A DNA stretch of 64,000 nt from UBA11612 sp963976395 (GTDB lineage Bacteria > Pseudomonadota > Alphaproteobacteria > Rhodospirillales > Rhodospirillaceae), in assembly GCA_963976395.1 (NCBI GenBank), contig CAXBLG010000012.1, positions 1 to 64,000 on the forward strand, in the 5' to 3' direction. A program made the position numbers and the translations under genes. Position 1 is the first letter of the stretch. Each line of letters starts with the position of its first letter. Below are positions 7,654-16,671 of the stretch, piece after piece. The notes under the pieces are model-generated. The model ran no database searches, was not told the DNA's origin, and worked only from the letters and a program-made list of their open reading frames with translations.

Positions 7654-9120
7654 ATGTCGACATCTCTGATGCGAAACACTTCCATACTGTCTGTTGCGTG
7701 GCTTGCGTTCGCCGGTTTTTTGCTCGTGGGATGTTCTGAAGACCCTGCACCTGGTGAAGCAGGTGTTGCGTCGTCCACGGTATCCGGTCCCATTTCCGGT
7801 GGCCTCAAGGGCAGGCCTTTTACATCGGCGCTGCTTGATTTGTCGTCCTACGGCTATGTGGAAGAGGAATACTTTATCGAAGGCACGGCCAATACCTACG
7901 GTCCGGCATCTAATTCGATACTCGGGCCGGATGGCCGTTGGGATGTTGGTGTTACGGGAACACAACCGTACAAGTCCCGGTTCCTTGTGCGCCGCCCTAC
8001 GGATGCCACAAAATTTAACGGCACGGTCGTAGTGGAGTGGATGCAATCCTCAGCGGGCTTCGATAAGGACGTGAATTGGAATTGGCAGCGCGATGAGTTT
8101 TTGCGCGGCGGATATGTATGGGTCGGTGTCTCGGCTCAACGCGAAGGCGTGGATGGCTCACCGACTGACCCTGTGCAGGGAGGCTTTCAAGATCTCGTGC
8201 GCTGGGATACGGAACGTTACGGCTCTCTTGGTATTCCCAGCGAAGATCTCGCCTACGACATTTTCACGCAAGTAGGGGAGGCCGTTGGTTCCGGCCGATC
8301 GACGGATTTCGTTGATCCGCTGGCCGGGTTGGAGGTGCGCGAGGTGTTGCCCATAGGCGATACGTTTGCCGCAGAACATCTAGTCACCTACTACAACGCG
8401 GTGCAGCCGCTTGCGCAGGTGTTTGATGGCTTCTTCATCGGATGGCGGCATATTAGCAGCAGCACACCATTGTCCGCCGGTATTGAAATGCCAAATGTTG
8501 TGAAGCTGAGGACAGATCTTGATGTGCCGGTCATCGTTGTGAATTCTGCCGCCGAAGCCGTCGCGCACTATCCCGCCCGCCAGCCGAACAGTGATGTTTA
8601 CCGTTTGTGGGAAATTGCGGGCAGCGCACATACCAATGCATTCTGGGCGCCGCAAATGTACGCAATCATGAACCGTGACTTTGATATGCCGCTTCCGCAA
8701 TGCGAGGGACAGTTTAATACCGTTCCGAATCAGTACGTCATGAATGCGGCCGTATCGCAGTTGGTGCGCTGGGTGCGCGGCCAATCATCGCCGCCAGAGT
8801 TGCCACCTCTTGATGTGGCCGGTACGCCGCTGGCACTGGTTCAAGATGAATTCGGAAATACGACCGGAGGTGTGCGGTTGCCCGAAGTCGTGGTGCCCAT
8901 TGCCCGATATGAAGCGGGAGGGGATCGGAGGTGCCCAGCGGACTCCGGATACACGCACCCATTCTTAGCCGAAGTGTTGATCTCGATGTATCCTACTCAC
9001 GATGATTACGTCTCAAAGTACCAGGCCGCCGTCCAGGTCGCAGTGGAGAGCGGAATTTTAGTGCCCGCCGATGCGGAGGAAGCTCTTAAAAATGCTATGT
9101 TGGCATCAGTTCCGCGTTAG
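7654..9120 (+). CDS. Abhydrolase_10-like lipoprotein, nucleophile Ser replaced by Thr
   Basis: This 488-residue protein has lipobox LVGC (Cys27) and AGGGAGGGG upstream of the ATG. It is a clear paralogue of the protein at 1090-2592 (YGYVEEEYFIEGTANTYGP at 66-84) and keeps more of the family pattern: LVRRPTDATKFNGTVVVEW, YVWVGVSAQREGV, YDIFTQVG, EHLVTYYNAVQPLAQVFDGF and LWEIAGSAHT with His326. The elbow, expected near GESQSA in relatives, reads GDTFAA, putting Thr237 where Ser is usual. Whether Thr can act as nucleophile is open. The surface lipoprotein location and position next to the DUF1592/DUF1552 block suggest the same exported system. Confidence 0.8.
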   Translation: MSTSLMRNTSILSVAWLAFAGFLLVGCSEDPAPGEAGVASSTVSGPISGGLKGRPFTSALLDLSSYGYVEEEYFIEGTANTYGPASNSILGPDGRWDVGVTGTQPYKSRFLVRRPTDATKFNGTVVVEWMQSSAGFDKDVNWNWQRDEFLRGGYVWVGVSAQREGVDGSPTDPVQGGFQDLVRWDTERYGSLGIPSEDLAYDIFTQVGEAVGSGRSTDFVDPLAGLEVREVLPIGDTFAAEHLVTYYNAVQPLAQVFDGFFIGWRHISSSTPLSAGIEMPNVVKLRTDLDVPVIVVNSAAEAVAHYPARQPNSDVYRLWEIAGSAHTNAFWAPQMYAIMNRDFDMPLPQCEGQFNTVPNQYVMNAAVSQLVRWVRGQSSPPELPPLDVAGTPLALVQDEFGNTTGGVRLPEVVVPIARYEAGGDRRCPADSGYTHPFLAEVLISMYPTHDDYVSKYQAAVQVAVESGILVPADAEEALKNAMLASVPR

Positions 9121-9226
9121 GCTGAAGGGTGTTGGACGAATACCTTGAATTCTCCGGCCATCTGGGGGATATCGAATGCAGTCCGCAGATCGGCTTGCTT
9201 ACACTCTGTTACAGGTAAATTAAAAC

Positions 9227-9919
9227 ATGACCATGAAACTTTATCACTGCGCTGAAACACGTTCGATGCGCACCCTATGGCTTCTGCACGAGTTAGGTGT
9301 TCCGTTCGATCTTGAAGACATGCCGTTCGATCACAAAGTTCTTCGTTCGAAAGAGTATCTCAGCGTTCATCCCTTGGGCCGTGTTCCGGCCTTGGTGGAC
9401 GGCGATAAAACCTTGATGGAGTCAGGTGCCATCGCTGAGTATTTATGCGAACAATATGACAAAGAGGGCAAATTCGGCCGTCCATTAGGACACGCTGAAC
9501 GTTACGATTGGCTTCAATGGATTCACTTTGCCGAAACCGTTATTATTCCGTGTCAGAATATGGTTCAGCAATATGTGTTTGTACCGCCCGAACAAAAATC
9601 TGAAATCGTCATCTATTTTGAAACACGTCGCCTTGGCAAATGTCTCGATGCCATGGAAAGAATTTTAAAAGGGCAAGAGTTCTTGCTGCCCAGTGGATTT
9701 TCTGCGGCAGACACCAGCGTTGGATTTAGCATTTACTTTTCCTCGGCCTTCGTCACTCACGACGAGCACCCCTCGGTCAAAGCTTACTTTGATAGGATTA
9801 TGGCACGTCCTGCATTCAAGAAGTCCATGCCGGCGAACCAATCTGTGCCGATGGAATGGCTTCGCCCCAAGATTGGTCCATTGCTCAATCCCAACACTGG
9901 GAAATCGGTCGAGGATTAA
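9227..9919 (+). CDS. Glutathione S-transferase family protein
   Basis: This 230-residue protein has an N-terminal thioredoxin-like domain (KLYHCAETRSMRTLWLLHELG) with the glutathione-contacting loop GRVPALVDGDKTLMESGAI, including the cis-Pro of VPA and the ES pair, followed by a helical C-terminal domain. This is a normal cytosolic GST length. Ser13 of TRSMR is the likely catalytic residue by position. It could detoxify electrophiles or act as an isomerase. It ends 12 bases before the TRAP-type binding protein and may be co-transcribed with it. No regulator lies beside it. Confidence 0.85.
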   Translation: MTMKLYHCAETRSMRTLWLLHELGVPFDLEDMPFDHKVLRSKEYLSVHPLGRVPALVDGDKTLMESGAIAEYLCEQYDKEGKFGRPLGHAERYDWLQWIHFAETVIIPCQNMVQQYVFVPPEQKSEIVIYFETRRLGKCLDAMERILKGQEFLLPSGFSAADTSVGFSIYFSSAFVTHDEHPSVKAYFDRIMARPAFKKSMPANQSVPMEWLRPKIGPLLNPNTGKSVED

Positions 9920-9931
9920 ACGGCGAAGAAC

Positions 9932-11032
9932 GTGTACTGGATTGGCTTAATGACGTTGCGCGCGGGTTTGAAACAGGTATGTGTGACTGGTGTAGCGCTC
10001 ACCTGCCTGCTCATGCCTGGAGTGACGCATGCCGAGCAAACTGTTTTGCGGATCGCTGATTATCTTCCGTCCGGACATTTCATATCGAAGTTTATGGCCG
10101 AAGTTTGGATGGGCCGTGTGGCAGAGTTGACTAATGGGGAAGTGACCTTCGATTACTTTCCAGGCGAACAACTCGGAAAAGCCAAAGACCTGCTCTCGCT
10201 GACCCAAAGTGGAGTAGTCGATGTAGGCTTGGCGGCACCATCTTATATCACCGATAAATTGCCGCTTTCAGGGGTTGCTGAATTGCCTGAAGCTTTTTCG
10301 AACTCCTGCGAAGGCACGCTGGCGTATTGGAGCCTCGTCAAACCAGGGGGCATAATTGATCAGAATGAACTTGAGCCTTTAGGTGTACGGGCGCTTTTTT
10401 CGCTGGTCTTAGCGCCCTATCAGTTCTATCTCGCGCGCGCACCGATCGATGGCGTAAATGCGGCTCAAGGGCTGAAATTGCGCGCGCCCGGAGGGCCAAA
10501 GGTCCTTATGACTCGTCGGTTGGGTGGAGTTCCGGTGCAGATGGGCGCTCCTGAGATTATGGAATCCCTATCACGCGGCACAATTGACGGGCTGTTCCTG
10601 TCCCATTCCAGTATTGCCGACTACGATCTCCATCATCACTTGAAATATGGAACCGAAGGTGAAAATTTCGGAAGCGCCGTGATCATGTATGTTATTAATC
10701 TAGATACGTGGAAAGAAACGATCCCCGAAGTGCAACAAGCCTTCACGCAAGCCGGCGAAGAAGTCGTCGAAAGCGCTTGCAAAGAGACTGACAAGGATTC
10801 AATCATCAGTCAGAAAGTTATAGAGGAGGCGGGCGTCACATTTGTTGAGTTGTCGGCGAAAGATCGCGCGTCCTTCAGGACTGTCCTTGCGGGCGTCAAT
10901 CAGCAATGGGCAGAGGATCTTGATCGGCGCGGCAAGCCGGGCACCAAGGTTCTGCGCACTTTTCAGCGTTCTCTTGAAAAGCGGTCGATGCAGGGTGTTC
11001 ACTCAGATGAGTATATACAGCCGATAGAATAA
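9932..11032 (+). CDS. TRAP transporter substrate-binding protein, DctP type (orphan)
   Basis: The product has 366 residues from GTG 9932; ATG at 9950 is a good alternative. The signal peptide ends near THA-EQT (about residue 34). DctP-family marks are LRIADYLPSGHFISKFMAEVWMG, the FPGEQLGKAKDLLSLTQSGVVDVG block, APYQFYLARAPIDG, GLKLRAPGG with the carboxylate-binding Arg region, and PEIMESLSRGTIDGLFLSHS. Such proteins deliver carboxylates or similar anions to DctQM permeases. No DctQ or DctM gene is present nearby, so it either serves a distant permease or acts as a sensor subunit. It is convergent with the ligase gene, with 8 bases between the stops. Confidence 0.85.
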   Translation: MYWIGLMTLRAGLKQVCVTGVALTCLLMPGVTHAEQTVLRIADYLPSGHFISKFMAEVWMGRVAELTNGEVTFDYFPGEQLGKAKDLLSLTQSGVVDVGLAAPSYITDKLPLSGVAELPEAFSNSCEGTLAYWSLVKPGGIIDQNELEPLGVRALFSLVLAPYQFYLARAPIDGVNAAQGLKLRAPGGPKVLMTRRLGGVPVQMGAPEIMESLSRGTIDGLFLSHSSIADYDLHHHLKYGTEGENFGSAVIMYVINLDTWKETIPEVQQAFTQAGEEVVESACKETDKDSIISQKVIEEAGVTFVELSAKDRASFRTVLAGVNQQWAEDLDRRGKPGTKVLRTFQRSLEKRSMQGVHSDEYIQPIE

Positions 11033-11040
11033 GCGCTTAA

Positions 11041-12735
11041 TTACGCCGTCTTCTGCACTTCCAATTTCAGCTCTTCGATCATCCGCTCGCGCATCACGAA
11101 TTTCTGTGCCTTGCCGGTGACCGTCATTGGAAATTCATCGACAAACCGCACATAGCGAGGAATTTTGTAGTGCGCGATTTGATCTTTGCAAAAAGCTTTG
11201 ATTTCGTCTTCGTTGGCGCTCACTCCATATCGAAGCTTGATCCAAGCGCAAAGTTCCTCTCCGAATTTCGGGTCGGGCACCCCAAAAATTTGCACGGCCT
11301 CGATCTTCGGATGTCTATATAAGAATTCTTCAATCTCGCGGGGATAAACGTTCTCACCGCCTCGAATTACCATATCTTTTATCCGCCCGACGATGTTGAA
11401 ATAGCCATGCTCATCCATGATGGCGAGGTCACCGGTGTGCATCCAGCCGCCGACGTCAATGGCCTCGGCTGTCCGCTTCGTGTCGTTCCAGTAGCCGCGC
11501 ATCACTAGGTATCCGCGGGCGCACAACTCACCGCGTTCACCGACCGGCACTATGCGGTTTTCCGCATCAACAATTTTAACTTCGGTATGTGGATAGGCGA
11601 CTCCTACGGTGCCGACGCGGCGTTCCATTGTCTCGTTCACGCCCGTTTGGGTAATGACAGGGCTGGTCTCGGTCATGCCGTAAGCGATGGTGACCTCCGA
11701 CATATTCATTTCCGAAATCGCGCGTTTCATAATCTCAATCGGGCAAGGCGAGCCGGCCATGATGCCCGTGCGTAAAGATTTAAGCTCGTAGGTCTTGAAA
11801 TCGGGTTCGCTCAACATGGCGACGAACATGGTGGGTACGCCGTAAACAGCCGTGCACTTTTCGGTCTGAATGGCCTCTAGCGTTGGTTTCGGCTCAAACG
11901 ACTCTGTAGGGAAAATCATAGCCGCGCCATGGGTCATGCAGCATAGGCTCGCAGCAACCATGCCGAAACAATGATACAGCGGCACCGGAATGCACAGTCG
12001 ATCATTTTCGGAAAAATTCAGCATCTCGCCGGTCTGAAAACCGTTATTGAGGATGGAATGGTGGGTGAGGGTGGCCCCTTTGGGTGAGCCTGTCGTGCCG
12101 CTGGTGAATTGGATGTTGATCGGATCATCGAATTGTAGGGACTTCGCGAAGTCTTCGATCTGTTTATGGTGACTGTCACTAGCCATCCCTGGGACGTCTT
12201 CAAAGTTATACCAGCCGCGAATGTTGTTTTGGCCAATGCGTATCAATGTTTTGAGATGGGGCAGGCGCCGCGAAGTGAGTTCACCCGGATCGCTGATTTC
12301 TACTTCCGGCGCAAGCGCACGGATCATCCCCATATAGTCGCTGGTTTTAAAGCTCTCAGCGGCGACAAGCGCTTTGCACTCCACCTTGTTCAAAACGTAC
12401 TCGACTTCGGACAACCGATACGCGGGATTGATGTTGACCTGCACCAATCCGGCCTTCGCGGTGGCATATTGCGTCACCACCCACTCGGCATTGTTGGGCG
12501 ACCATATGCCGATCCGATCTCCGGGTTCTAAGCCAAGCGCTAGAAACCCTGCGGCCATGGCATCGACCTGCTTTTTCAGATCCGCATAGCTCCAGCGAAT
12601 GTTCTGATGGCAAACGATGACGGCGTCGCGCTCGGCCCAACGGGCGGCCACTTTATCGAAATGTACGCCTACGGTATCGCCAAGCAGCGGCGTCGCGGAC
12701 GTCCCATGAACATAGCTTGTTGTGTATTTGGACAT
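11041..12735 (-). CDS. Acyl-CoA ligase (AMP-binding, medium/branched acyl type)
   Basis: The product has 564 residues from ATG 12733-12735, which has GGGGAG six bases upstream. The frame extends 11 codons further, but without a ribosome site. It is an ANL-superfamily enzyme that activates a carboxylic acid with ATP and CoA: FTSGTTGSPKGATLTH (ATP loop), YGMTETSPV, GWMHTGDLAIMDEHGYFNIVGRIKDMVIRGGENVYPREIEEF hinge region, and catalytic Lys in TVTGKAQK. It resembles ACSF2-like fatty-acyl-CoA synthetases. It lies downstream of a second ligase and an isovaleryl-CoA-type dehydrogenase on the same strand, which implies a branched-chain or isoprenoid acid substrate. Exact substrate is unproven. Confidence 0.88.
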   Translation of the reverse strand: MSKYTTSYVHGTSATPLLGDTVGVHFDKVAARWAERDAVIVCHQNIRWSYADLKKQVDAMAAGFLALGLEPGDRIGIWSPNNAEWVVTQYATAKAGLVQVNINPAYRLSEVEYVLNKVECKALVAAESFKTSDYMGMIRALAPEVEISDPGELTSRRLPHLKTLIRIGQNNIRGWYNFEDVPGMASDSHHKQIEDFAKSLQFDDPINIQFTSGTTGSPKGATLTHHSILNNGFQTGEMLNFSENDRLCIPVPLYHCFGMVAASLCCMTHGAAMIFPTESFEPKPTLEAIQTEKCTAVYGVPTMFVAMLSEPDFKTYELKSLRTGIMAGSPCPIEIMKRAISEMNMSEVTIAYGMTETSPVITQTGVNETMERRVGTVGVAYPHTEVKIVDAENRIVPVGERGELCARGYLVMRGYWNDTKRTAEAIDVGGWMHTGDLAIMDEHGYFNIVGRIKDMVIRGGENVYPREIEEFLYRHPKIEAVQIFGVPDPKFGEELCAWIKLRYGVSANEDEIKAFCKDQIAHYKIPRYVRFVDEFPMTVTGKAQKFVMRERMIEELKLEVQKTA

Positions 12736-12768
12736 AGTGCTCCCCGTGGCCGGTTTCGCGGCGACCAA

Positions 12769-14322
12769 TTAGTCCGGCGCATACTCCCTGCGCAGTTCAC
12801 GTTTCAGGACTTTGCCGGCGCCCGACAATGGGAATGAATCACGGTAAACAACCGAACGCGGGCATTTGTAGTGCGCGATCAAACTGCGGCAGTGATCAAT
12901 GATTTCCTGCTCGGATCCGTTGTTCGCACCCGGGTGAAGAATAACGCAGGCCTGCACACGCTCGCCCCACTTTTCGTCAGGAACACCGATCACGGCGCAT
13001 TGAGCTACAGCTGGGTGCTGCGAAACGCAGTTTTCCACTTCTACCGAATAGATGTTCTCGCCGCCGGAAATGATCATGTCCTTGATGCGGTCGACCATAA
13101 ACACAAAGCCGCCTTCATCCATGTAGCCGCCGTCGCCGGTATGCATCCAGCCGTCAATGATTGCAGCTTTTGTTTCCTCTGGTCGGTTCCAGTAGCCCAG
13201 CATGCGGTTTGCTCCGCGCGCTTTGATTTCACCGACGGTCCCGCGCGGCACGGGATTGTCATCTGAATCGACAATTTCCACTTCCACGCCGAAAGTTGCG
13301 CGACCGACAGAGCGATTGCGTCCTAGCCGGCGACCTTCTCCGTGCAGATGCTCGAACTGCAAGGTTGTGGCCAGTGGGGATAGCTCGGTCATGCCGTATG
13401 CTTGTACAAAATCGGCGCTGGGGAAGGCTTTTACCGCGCGGTCTACCAATGCCTCGGTGATGGGTGCGGCACCATAAATGATATGTGTCATGGTGCTCGT
13501 GTCGTACTTCGAGAAATCGGGATGCTCGATGAGCATCTGTACCATGGTGGGCACGAGAAGCGTTTCCGTGACCTTGTAATTCTGAATTGCCGCCAGCACG
13601 TCTTCGGGGACAAAGCCCGGTAAGCTGATTGTTTTTGCACCGCTGCAAACGCAAGAGATGTATGGCCACATGCTCGACAGATGAAAAGTCGGCAGCATGT
13701 TGATGTAAATGCCGCGTTCCCCAAAATGCCCTTCGGCCATACTTCCGATTGCCGATGCCATGATGTTGGTATGGCTCAGCATTACGCCCTTGGACCGACC
13801 GGTGGTTCCGCCGGTATAGAAAATCGTGAACAGATCGTCGCCCATGCGTCCTGCGTCCTCAATCGGCGCGGACTTACAAAGGGCAGCATAATCTTCAAAT
13901 CCGTCAGGACACTTTCCATCACCTGAAAAGATCAAGGTGAGCTTGTGACCGGCTTTTCGGTAGGCCTCGGCAACCTGGGTGCCGGACTCCAGATTGGCGT
14001 CATCTATCATGAGGACGAGAGGTGTGCTGTCCTCCATGGCGTCGAGCAGTTCAGGGACGCTCCATCGGCCGTTGAGCGGCGTAACTACACTTCCGGCCCA
14101 TGCGGAGGCTAATGAGATTTCTAAATAGCGATCGGAGTTGTTAACAATCAACGCAATGCGCTCGTCCATACCAAGTCCGAGCTTTGCGAGGCCGCCTGCG
14201 AGCCGCGCCGTCTTGTCATAGAGCTCAGCCCAAGTTTGCTGACGGTCGTTATACACTGTCGCAATGTCGTTCGGCCGCGTTTGCACGGTCCGGCGAAGCA
14301 TGGATGAAACACCCAAGAACAT
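12769..14322 (-). CDS. Acyl-CoA ligase (AMP-binding, long-chain-like)
   Basis: This 517-residue protein starts at ATG 14320-14322 after AGGGAGGG. ANL motifs are complete: FYTGGTTGRSKGVMLSH, YGMTELSPLA, GWMHTGDGGYMDEGGFVFMVDRIKDMIISGGENIYSVEVE, and the C-terminal catalytic Lys in SGAGKVLKREL. It is shorter than the neighbouring ligase and only distantly similar, so the two probably activate different acids or different intermediates of one route. It sits between the dehydrogenase (54 bases upstream) and the other ligase (33 bases downstream) in an apparent three-gene minus-strand operon. Confidence 0.88.
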   Translation of the reverse strand: MFLGVSSMLRRTVQTRPNDIATVYNDRQQTWAELYDKTARLAGGLAKLGLGMDERIALIVNNSDRYLEISLASAWAGSVVTPLNGRWSVPELLDAMEDSTPLVLMIDDANLESGTQVAEAYRKAGHKLTLIFSGDGKCPDGFEDYAALCKSAPIEDAGRMGDDLFTIFYTGGTTGRSKGVMLSHTNIMASAIGSMAEGHFGERGIYINMLPTFHLSSMWPYISCVCSGAKTISLPGFVPEDVLAAIQNYKVTETLLVPTMVQMLIEHPDFSKYDTSTMTHIIYGAAPITEALVDRAVKAFPSADFVQAYGMTELSPLATTLQFEHLHGEGRRLGRNRSVGRATFGVEVEIVDSDDNPVPRGTVGEIKARGANRMLGYWNRPEETKAAIIDGWMHTGDGGYMDEGGFVFMVDRIKDMIISGGENIYSVEVENCVSQHPAVAQCAVIGVPDEKWGERVQACVILHPGANNGSEQEIIDHCRSLIAHYKCPRSVVYRDSFPLSGAGKVLKRELRREYAPD

Positions 14323-14376
14323 CTTATCCCTCCCTGTGCCGCCGCCGGTCTGTGATCGCCGGACAGCGGTCGACTA

Positions 14377-15585
14377 TTATTTCAGCAGCTCCCCGCTGAT
14401 GATCATTTTACGTACTTCCGTGGTTCCTGCACCAATTTCCAGAAGCTTGGTGGCGCGGAACAATCGGTTAGCCTCTGACTCCCAGATATACCCGTAGCCG
14501 CCGTGAATTTGTACGGTTTCGTGTAACACTTTAGCCATGGTTTCGGCTGTGTACATGACCGAGGCTGCGGTTAAGGCATGAATGTTACCCCGGCCGCCGC
14601 CGCCGACTTCCAGATCATTCGCGGCCGCAAGGACGCGGTAATTAAAGGTCCGCATGGTCTCGACCCAGACGTACATGTCCGCGAGCTTCGATTGGATCAT
14701 CTGGAAATTGGAAATCGTTTTGCCGAATTGAGTGCGGGTTTTGGCGTATTCAATGCTGATTTCCAGCGCCCGTTCGCAGATTCCAAGGCAGATCGGCGAA
14801 ATCATAGCCCGCTCTAGGTCGAGCCCACTCATGACAATGGACACGCCCTTGTTTTCTTCGCCCACCATATTTTCGGCCGGCACACGGCAGTTCTCGAACA
14901 CGAGTTCACCCGTCTGACTGCCGCGAAAGCCCATCTTTATCAGCTTTTGGGCCACGGAAAATCCCGGCATGTCCTTCTCGACGATAAACGCGGAAATGCC
15001 TTTTGGGCCTTTTTCCGGGTCTGTCTTGGCATAGACCAGTAGAACGTCGGCGATGGGGCCGTTGGTTATGTAGATCTTGCTGCCGTTCAGAACGTAGTGA
15101 TCTCCATCCTTCTTAGCCGTTGTGCGCATCGAGCCAAGGGCGTCCGAGCCTGCGCCGGGTTCGGTCAGACCCAAGGCGCCGACCAGCTTGCCCGAACACA
15201 GTCCCGGCAGGTATTTGCGGCGTTGTGCGTCGTTGCCATTGCGATAGATATTGTTGGCGCACAGGTTGTCGTGGGCCACCCAACTCAAGGCGGCCGCATG
15301 GTTCCAGCGCGACATCGCTTGCAGCACCAAGCCGCTGGTGAACAAATCGGACCCCGCACCGCCAAACTCTTCGGGGATAGTGATGCCAAGATAGCCGTCG
15401 CCGCCCAATTTCTCGAACAGGCCGTCCGGCCAGGACTCCTCTAGGTCCATTTTTTCGGCGAGGGGATACAACTCCTGCCGTGAGTATTTGTCAGCCAAAT
15501 CAAGGAACTGCTGGTGATCGTCGCCAAGATCGAATTCGGCGACAGAGTTGCGCAGAGTGGACTCGGTAGCGGTGGCTTGGCTCAT
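14377..15585 (-). CDS. ivd: Isovaleryl-CoA-type acyl-CoA dehydrogenase
   Basis: This 402-residue FAD enzyme introduces an alpha,beta double bond in an acyl-CoA. It has the acyl-CoA dehydrogenase signatures GALGLTEPGAGSD (FAD/substrate) and QIHGGYGYIWE. The catalytic base appears at the isovaleryl-CoA dehydrogenase position, Glu258 in GLDLERA. The usual late Glu site reads EIGAGTTEV, also typical of isovaleryl-CoA dehydrogenases. This favours a branched substrate (isovaleryl-CoA or a methyl-branched isoprenoid acyl-CoA). It is the first gene of the minus-strand operon and is divergent from the hydratase/TetR/carboxylase operon across a 264-base region with candidate operators. Confidence 0.85.
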   Translation of the reverse strand: MSQATATESTLRNSVAEFDLGDDHQQFLDLADKYSRQELYPLAEKMDLEESWPDGLFEKLGGDGYLGITIPEEFGGAGSDLFTSGLVLQAMSRWNHAAALSWVAHDNLCANNIYRNGNDAQRRKYLPGLCSGKLVGALGLTEPGAGSDALGSMRTTAKKDGDHYVLNGSKIYITNGPIADVLLVYAKTDPEKGPKGISAFIVEKDMPGFSVAQKLIKMGFRGSQTGELVFENCRVPAENMVGEENKGVSIVMSGLDLERAMISPICLGICERALEISIEYAKTRTQFGKTISNFQMIQSKLADMYVWVETMRTFNYRVLAAANDLEVGGGGRGNIHALTAASVMYTAETMAKVLHETVQIHGGYGYIWESEANRLFRATKLLEIGAGTTEVRKMIISGELLK

Positions 15586-15615
15586 GGGGCGCCTCTTCTG
15601 AAAATGCGGCTCATT

Positions 15616-15645
15616 TTATTATAGGCCTTATCAGCAGGCTAATAA
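15616..15645. promoter_or_regulatory. Candidate TetR operator in divergent promoter region
   Basis: The arms TTATTA (15616-15621) and TAATAA (15640-15645) form an inverted repeat 18 bases apart, with GGCC and GGC inside. This is 31 bases upstream of the dehydrogenase start. The TetR gene two genes away on the other side makes it the natural regulator. This is inferred from symmetry and position only. Confidence 0.35.
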
Positions 15646-15709
15646 GTGAAACTCAATATGTCCATGGAATTTGATAAAATCTCAGAAACCCCACACTAAA
15701 ATGAGATCC

Positions 15710-15720
15710 AGCTATTAGCT
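15710..15720. promoter_or_regulatory. Second palindrome in divergent promoter region
   Basis: AGCTA-T-TAGCT is a perfect 11-bp palindrome 130 bases upstream of the hydratase start. It may be a second regulator site controlling the rightward carboxylase operon. The region around it (15646-15849) is AT-rich and contains no reading frame I would call. Confidence 0.3.
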
Positions 15721-15849
15721 AAAAGTACCAGTAAACAAGGGATTGAAATGATATTTCGCGGTGAAGACCTTGACTCCTTAAACAAAATGAGTTGCATTCA
15801 TTAAGAAGCGATCAGGGCTGGGACAACCAGCCGCCAAAGGAGAATAGAG

Positions 15850-16635
15850 ATGTCCGAAGAAGTTGTCCTTGAGGAAACGCGCGGTGCGGTGAAGTGGGTG
15901 TTTATCAACCGTCCAGAGCGCCGAAATGCCCTCAACGAAGATGTTGCCAATGGCATTATTGCTGCAATTGAAGCGGCCGAAGCCGATCCCGATTGTAGGG
16001 CGATTTTGCTGACAGGCTCGGGCGATAAAGCGTTCTGTGCGGGCGGCGATCTTAAGCCTAGCGCGACGGGGGCCCCCTTTACGGTAAATCCTGCGGATCC
16101 GCGCAATTTTGTCGTGCGCATGTTCAATCGTATGAATGACAGTACGTTGCCCATTGTCGCCCGCGTCAACGGGCCGGCGCTCGCAGGCGGCCTTGGTCTT
16201 TTGTGCGCTTGCGATATGGCGGTAGCCTCGTCGTCGGCGAAATTCGGAGCTCCTGAGTCGGGGATCGGTTTGTTCCCGGCAATGATTATGCCGTTGCTGC
16301 ACCGGGTGTTGCCGCTACGTAAACTGTTCGAACTCTGCATCACCGGTGAGTTGTTTACCGCCGAGGAAGCTTTGCAGATGGACCTCATCAACTACGTCGT
16401 TTCGCCGGAGGAGTTGGACGAAAAGACAGAGTGGTTGCTGGGCCGCATCACAAACAAATCTCCGACTGCCATTCGCCTAGGCAAGATCGGCTTCCGCGCC
16501 GTGCGTGACATGACTCTACAGCAGGCATTCGACTTCGGGCAGTTGTTGCTGCCCACCATGGCGCAAACCGAAGACTGCAAGGAAGGGTTCAAAGCCTTTC
16601 AGGAAAAGCGCAAGCCCAGTTGGACAAACAAATAA
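15850..16635 (+). CDS. Enoyl-CoA hydratase/isomerase family protein (LiuC/AtuE-like)
   Basis: This 261-residue crotonase-fold protein has the oxyanion-hole segments DKAFCAGGDL and GPALAGGLGLLCACD. The first catalytic Glu of classical enoyl-CoA hydratase (GGGxEL) is Gly here, while the second (GAPESGIGLFPA) is kept. The pattern GGxLGL plus LFPAMIMPLL resembles methylglutaconyl-CoA and isohexenylglutaconyl-CoA hydratases of leucine and acyclic terpene degradation, as I recall them. With the isovaleryl-type dehydrogenase and the acyl-CoA carboxylase nearby, hydration of a carboxylated enoyl-CoA is the likely role. It is first in the rightward operon, with TetR 36 bases downstream. Confidence 0.85.
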   Translation: MSEEVVLEETRGAVKWVFINRPERRNALNEDVANGIIAAIEAAEADPDCRAILLTGSGDKAFCAGGDLKPSATGAPFTVNPADPRNFVVRMFNRMNDSTLPIVARVNGPALAGGLGLLCACDMAVASSSAKFGAPESGIGLFPAMIMPLLHRVLPLRKLFELCITGELFTAEEALQMDLINYVVSPEELDEKTEWLLGRITNKSPTAIRLGKIGFRAVRDMTLQQAFDFGQLLLPTMAQTEDCKEGFKAFQEKRKPSWTNK

Positions 16636-16671
16636 TCTCGCGTCTTTAGCCCGAAAGGCAAAAGCCGACAC

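Noticed and set aside
7525..8046. 174-codon upstream extension of the NTF2-like gene
   Set aside because: It would overlap the divergent lipoprotein gene and push a clear signal peptide into the interior. The short start has GAGGGGGG in place.
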